The notes below the pieces were generated by a model. That model was not told the origin of the DNA and did no database searches. It was given only the letters and a program-made list of their open reading frames with translations. The translations under genes and the position numbers were made by a program. A DNA stretch of 64,000 nucleotides. It comes from Gracilaria domingensis (Eukaryota; Rhodophyta; Florideophyceae; Gracilariales; Gracilariaceae). Each line of letters starts with the position of its first letter. Positions within the stretch are counted from its first letter, which is position 1. The stretch lies in assembly GCA_022539475.1 (NCBI GenBank), contig VCMS01000037.1:278364-342363 (forward strand). The letters are read 5' to 3'. Positions 60,239 through 64,000 of this stretch are shown one piece after another.

Positions 60239-62342
60239 TCAAGTACCAGGATGTCTGCGGAAGGCCATCCAAACCGTTCTGCATTCGGCTACAAATGCGT
60301 CTCCGTATAGCTCTTTTGGTGGATGGAAACCATCTTTTCGTTGAGTAGGCCAGGCTAGCACTGAGAGGACACCGAGTATTACATTTCGTTCGGATTTACG
60401 AAGCATAAGCTTCCTAGTTCTAGCAATCAGCGCAAGAGCAGCAAGGCAACCTCGAGCAAATGCAGCTAGTTTCTTTCTTTCTCTTAAGTGCGTAGCGATA
60501 TCTTCTTCCCACGTCATCCTGTCTTGCAGAACTTGTGCTCGCGTATCAGCAACGCGGAGTGTCTGAACAGCATGTACAAAAGCATCTGACAGAGCGGCTA
60601 CACCATGGCCATCCACAGTCGAAGGTGCGTGACATGCGGCACTCGTCAAAATCGCCAGAGCAGACTGCGGGGGATGCCTCTCCGCACGAAGAACATCACC
60701 GGCAGCAATAAGAGTTTCCTCAAGAACGCGCAAATCTTCATCACATGGCGAGCTTATCGACGTCAGACACACAGTAACGCCTACCTCGAGGACAGAGAGT
60801 GCTGAGTGTCGTACCTTTGAGCTTAACTTTCGCTGACTTGGAGGAATAGATTTTGGAAACACTCGCATACGTCTCGTCCAGTTCAGCACAACGTTGCCGA
60901 AAACTTGGGTTCTGAACTGTGTTACCTGTTCCTCACTCCCGTGGAGTACCACCGCATCAAACATTACTCGTAGAACTTGTAGGCATTTATCAGCTATCTC
61001 GAAATCGACGCGCAACGCCGCCGCGTTTAGCGCGTCAGTCAAGTTCCCAGTTATGGCCAACAATGTCTCTATGTTCCGCCGACATTGATCGGAGTATACG
61101 AGTAGCCCGTATGTACAATTCAGCGATGTTAAGGCTGCCCCTCTGCCGGCATCCAGAACGTCGGTCAAAGGTTCCAACAGCGTCGGCCATTCATCATCAT
61201 TACTTAGGCCGGCAAGCATGGCATCCCGCAAGTGCTCCTGTCCTGAAACACGAGCCATCTGCCAAAGAGATGTTCCGATTGCACCAGAGAACAAATGCTG
61301 GCGAAGTGCCGCTTTAGTTGTATTGTTCATAGAATCATTTAGCTGTAGTTGCCAGCAATCCCTGCGCGATGTTGCTCTTTTCATACTTCTCTTTGTCTTC
61401 GGCGGTTCATTCCCCTTGTCGTTTGAAGGAGTTTCGTGTTCCACACGCGGATTTCTTGCAGATGGTTTCGGTTTCAGGTCGAGTGGTCGAGGTCTTCGAA
61501 GAGATTCACGAAGCGGAGGTCGTCGCGCAGATAGAGGTACGCCTCTTCTTACTCTGGCCTTCACTTGAGTACCAGGGGTGGCAGGTGCTTGGGTGCCTGG
61601 GACCTGTGTTCCAGCTACTTGTGAGGCAGCTTGTTGCGTATCTCCGGCATCATGAGACATGGCCAAAGCCTCTATTTTTCGACGGTCGCGCAAGGACGAT
61701 AGCTCCCGCTTGGTGTAGCTGAGCTGCTCCTGCAAACGAGCACTTTCCTGAGTGGCAGCGGTGAGAGCTGCAGTGAGTCTTGTGTTTTCAGTTCGTATGT
61801 TCTCAACGTCTAGAGCTCGCAGTGAGTCCAACTCCCCCTGCATGGCCCGCATTCGATTCTGGTGGTTTGCCAGTGAGCCCCGTTGTTGTTCTACAATTCC
61901 TTGTAGTTCAGCAATCTCTGCTTGTGGTATCGAATGCGCAGGCCCTAAGTCAGGTTCTTGGTTTAAGATAGCCGGTTGAGCGACATGGGACGTCGGGGCC
62001 GGATTTGATGCTTGCATGTTAGATATCATATTGTGACGTGCCAGTCTACAGTTGTGGCATGATCGGGAAAGTTGAGAGGGTTTCCATACTCTGTTGGCTG
62101 GGTTTTGGCATCACCACATTGGAGCCATCGGTACAGGTTGTAGAGCAGCTGAGGTACCAAGGCTGTCATGTTAGAGTTGAGAGGTTCCATACTCTGTTGG
62201 GCTGGTTATTAGGTTCACCACCGACAGAATTGCGAGCATCGGTGTATTGCTGTTCTATAACGTTCATGACCTCTGCAATTTGTTGCCACTCAAATTCCTC
62301 ATCTTCATCGATGTCGCCGTCTGGTAAAGGTACTGAAGCCAT
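60239..62342 (-). CDS. ATRIP-like coiled-coil/helical-repeat protein, two exons (model)
   Basis: The model has exon 62222-62342 (ATG at 62342) and exon 60239-62097, 659 residues. The intron of 124 nt (donor G|GTGGTG, acceptor CCCAG) keeps phase. Exon 1 encodes an acidic amphipathic start, DGDIDEDEEFEWQQIAEVM, like the RPA-binding motif of ATRIP/Ddc2. Exon 2 adds a coiled coil (about 100-180), a proline- and arginine-rich linker, and a 350-residue all-helical C-terminal region with repeat-like hydrophobic spacing. That layout is the ATRIP plan, where the protein brings the ATR kinase to RPA-coated DNA. Sequence similarity to ATRIP was not measurable by eye. If the intron is wrong, the protein starts at the ATG at 62029 (596 residues). 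Confidence 0.4.
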
Positions 62343-62434
62343 TGCTTCGCGGATAGAGAATTGCGATACCGAATCTTGGCCTTCGTTTCTTTAAGATACG
62401 CTTACGGTGCTGAGCGACGGAACCAGGCATGGTA

Positions 62435-62797
62435 TCACGGCAGATTTGATTTGAAGTGTCTGCAGTTCAGACAAAGAACCTCTTTTCCTGGTCGACGCCT
62501 ATGAGCAGCATCTGGGTTGAACTGGGCAAGGATGGACAGGCAAGGATGCACAAGCTCGGATGAGGGAACTCCGAAACTCAGATGATGTTTGCCGGCCGCT
62601 GAGCACCGAAGAAGAAATTCAACCTCGCGTGGGCATTTCGCCATCAACCTGTTCCCGCCAGAATTTCGCTTCGTCTCCGGGTGCATTGGCACTGCCAATT
62701 TGGCAGCACGCACGGCCGCGCTGTTGTTCAAAATTGTAGCAAAAATTGCAGCTTGTGGTTCCGCATGCGCTTCGACGATTCCGAACGGAATGGGTGC
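62435..62797 (-). CDS. Unassigned open frame, possible exon
   Basis: A 120-codon frame follows a CTAG acceptor-like site and ends with a stop at 62435. It lacks an early ATG. It is protein-like in composition, with a C-x2-C pair near its end, but I recognise no family. It may be the last exon of a short gene whose 5' exon could not be placed, or a chance frame. Confidence 0.25.
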   Translation of the reverse strand, partial: APIPFGIVEAHAEPQAAIFATILNNSAAVRAAKLAVPMHPETKRNSGGNRLMAKCPREVEFLLRCSAAGKHHLSFGVPSSELVHPCLSILAQFNPDAAHRRRPGKEVLCLNCRHFKSNLP

Positions 62798-62983
62798 CTA
62801 GCCGCGACGCGCTGGACTGTGACTGTTTGCGCGCCCACTGCCGACTAGGCATGTGGCAAACAGCATGACCTGGCGAGAGGGCTTGACTTTTCCGCTCTGT
62901 TCGTATTCGCCTCCCCACGCGCATTCGTACTCTTGACTCACAACTTTCCGAGGAGGAACAGTTCGCATACCACCTGCAAAAGA

Positions 62984-63702
62984 ATGTCAGCGAGAGTTGG
63001 AGGAAGCGGCGCAACTTCCGCGGATTCGCGCGCCCCCAAGAATCACCCCTTCATTTCGCAGCAAGCCAGGGAATTACTGCCCCCCAACAAGTAAGTTACA
63101 AAAAGTGAACCCCCCCATCGTTACCGGGTCGCGTGCTTCGCCCGAAAGGCATTCGCTGTCCAAGTATCTGTCCGTCAGACGTGCGCACATCTTCGCGCCT
63201 TTTAAGGTTTTTGCAATGTGCATTGCGACGTTCTCAGTGGTCAACAAGTATTTCTAACCTGCAATTTGAAATTGCGAGACAGACTTCAGGAGCTTCTTCA
63301 AGAGGTCGCCCCAGGCGAGGTACTGGATCCCGAAGTTGAAGAGGTAAGGTACATAATAACGGAGACAATTGCAGCGCACCTCCTCTGCTCCTGTTCTCCA
63401 GTTTTGTACTCTTCAAAAGGCATATGAGAACTGACCCAATTTACTAAATCCAAAATGCCGAGCAGTTTCTACAAGAGCATATCGATGAATTTGTCGAATC
63501 TGTAACAGAGTTCGGATGCCTTATGGCAAAACATCGTAGAAGCAAAGTGCTTGAAGCGAGAGACATACAGTTTCATCTTGAATCCGCGTGGAACATCAGA
63601 GTGCCTGGGTACGGTGACGATCCTCGGCCAGCTAAACGGAATGTGACCTCCCCAATTCATAACGCTCGCCTTCAAGCGATTCAAAGAGCACAACAGCAAT
63701 GA
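62984..63702 (+). CDS. TAF12: TAF12, TFIID/SAGA histone-fold subunit, three exons
   Basis: Exons 62984-63090, 63283-63343 and 63466-63702 give 134 residues. TAF12 pairs with TAF4 (TFIID) or ADA1 (SAGA) through an H2B-like histone fold. Introns are 192 nt (GTAAGT...ACAG) and 122 nt (GTAAGG...GCAG, with a TTACTAAAT branch-point-like box). Spliced, the histone fold reads through LQELLQEVAPGEVLDPEVEE, then DEFVESVTEFGCLMAKHRRS, and ends with the diagnostic HLE-x-x-WNI-x-VPG block. No exon shows the family alone. The N-terminal 35 residues are low complexity. The stop codon overlaps a downstream ATG. Confidence 0.85.
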
Positions 63703-63920
63703 ATCAACCCGATGATGCTCACTCGTCAGTTTATCACCATTCCTTTGCTCGGGACATATTTTTCATTCAAGTTTTTGCTCCAACTCATGACCATGTCGAA
63801 GAAATGTTGTCAGGATTACGTCACACGTCGCCAGAGTTTTTTTCGCACTTGTACGCTATGCAACTTTGGGAGCGCGTTTGGTTTGTCCCTGATCCCTCCA
63901 CCCCAGAAAGGAAAAAGTAG
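63699..63920 (+). CDS. Short downstream ORF overlapping the TAF12 stop (ATGA)
   Basis: 73 residues, ATG at 63699, starting inside the TAF12 terminator region with a 4-bp overlap. Normal-looking amino-acid mix with no family match. It may be coincidental, because coupled reading of overlapping frames is rare in eukaryotes. Confidence 0.2.
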   Translation: MNQPDDAHSSVYHHSFARDIFFIQVFAPTHDHVEEMLSGLRHTSPEFFSHLYAMQLWERVWFVPDPSTPERKK

Positions 63921-64000
63921 ATGTCTGGAGATGCACCAGTTCTTGCAACTAAATGTTGGGTTTACGGGAGGTAGACCGTGTGGCCCCGCAAGAGGCTGCG

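Overview
This is nuclear DNA of a eukaryote. It carries genes for TFIID, TFIIH, the Paf1 complex, cohesin, the RNA exosome and mitochondrial complex I, and short GT-AG introns of about 86-192 nt. Most genes are intronless and densely packed, and neighbouring genes from about 24 kb onward mostly alternate in orientation. A compact, intron-poor genome with a chromodomain Ty3/gypsy retrotransposon, an organelle-type tryptophanyl-tRNA synthetase, an ABC-F protein resembling the plastid ABCF5 type and a FAD epoxidase-like monooxygenase fits an alga. A red alga is my best guess, but this is inference and no marker gene proves it.

Region 1 (1-7212) is the 3' part of a Ty3/gypsy chromovirus. It has pol (RNase H, integrase, a very long disordered linker, chromodomain), a long antisense ORF of unknown function, and a 1246-bp 3' LTR beginning TGTAGAGC and ending GCTCTACA. 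The element is full of tiny perfect hairpins and carries three copies of a polypurine-tract-like motif.

Region 2 (7213-22770) is repeat-rich. It holds a 4 x 20-bp degenerate array, a decayed tyrosine-recombinase gene, a 111-bp near-perfect palindrome and a segmental duplication. Each copy of the duplication carries one gene for an ionotropic-glutamate-receptor-like ligand-gated channel with a 100-nt intron. Copy A was later hit by a pogo-like DNA transposon, itself broken by a 4-bp duplication, and by a ~205-bp insert with an 11-bp target-site duplication. A non-LTR retroelement 3' end lies between the copies. A 710-bp block covering the channel core and most of the intron is identical between the two genes, which suggests gene conversion.

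Region 3 (22771-63920) is conserved gene space: a secreted proline-rich acidic protein; exosome RRP46; a head-to-head pair of bromodomain genes (one with an AT-hook and a GATA finger); two tandem DUF1761-type membrane proteins; GluRS; PAF1; the MTR4 helicase; SURF6/RRP14; NDUFA13; a FAD monooxygenase; SMC1; a nucleostemin-type GTPase; TFIIH TFB4; a mitochondrial carrier; organellar TrpRS; an ABC-F ATPase with a five-repeat N-terminal extension; an ATRIP-like coiled-coil protein; and TAF12. Several need intron models (second bromodomain gene, DUF1761 pair, NDUFA13, ATRIP-like, TAF12); these were built by matching reading phase, splice sites and family alignment. Many products act in RNA processing, chromatin or transcription, but the layout shows no operon-like logic beyond shared divergent promoters.
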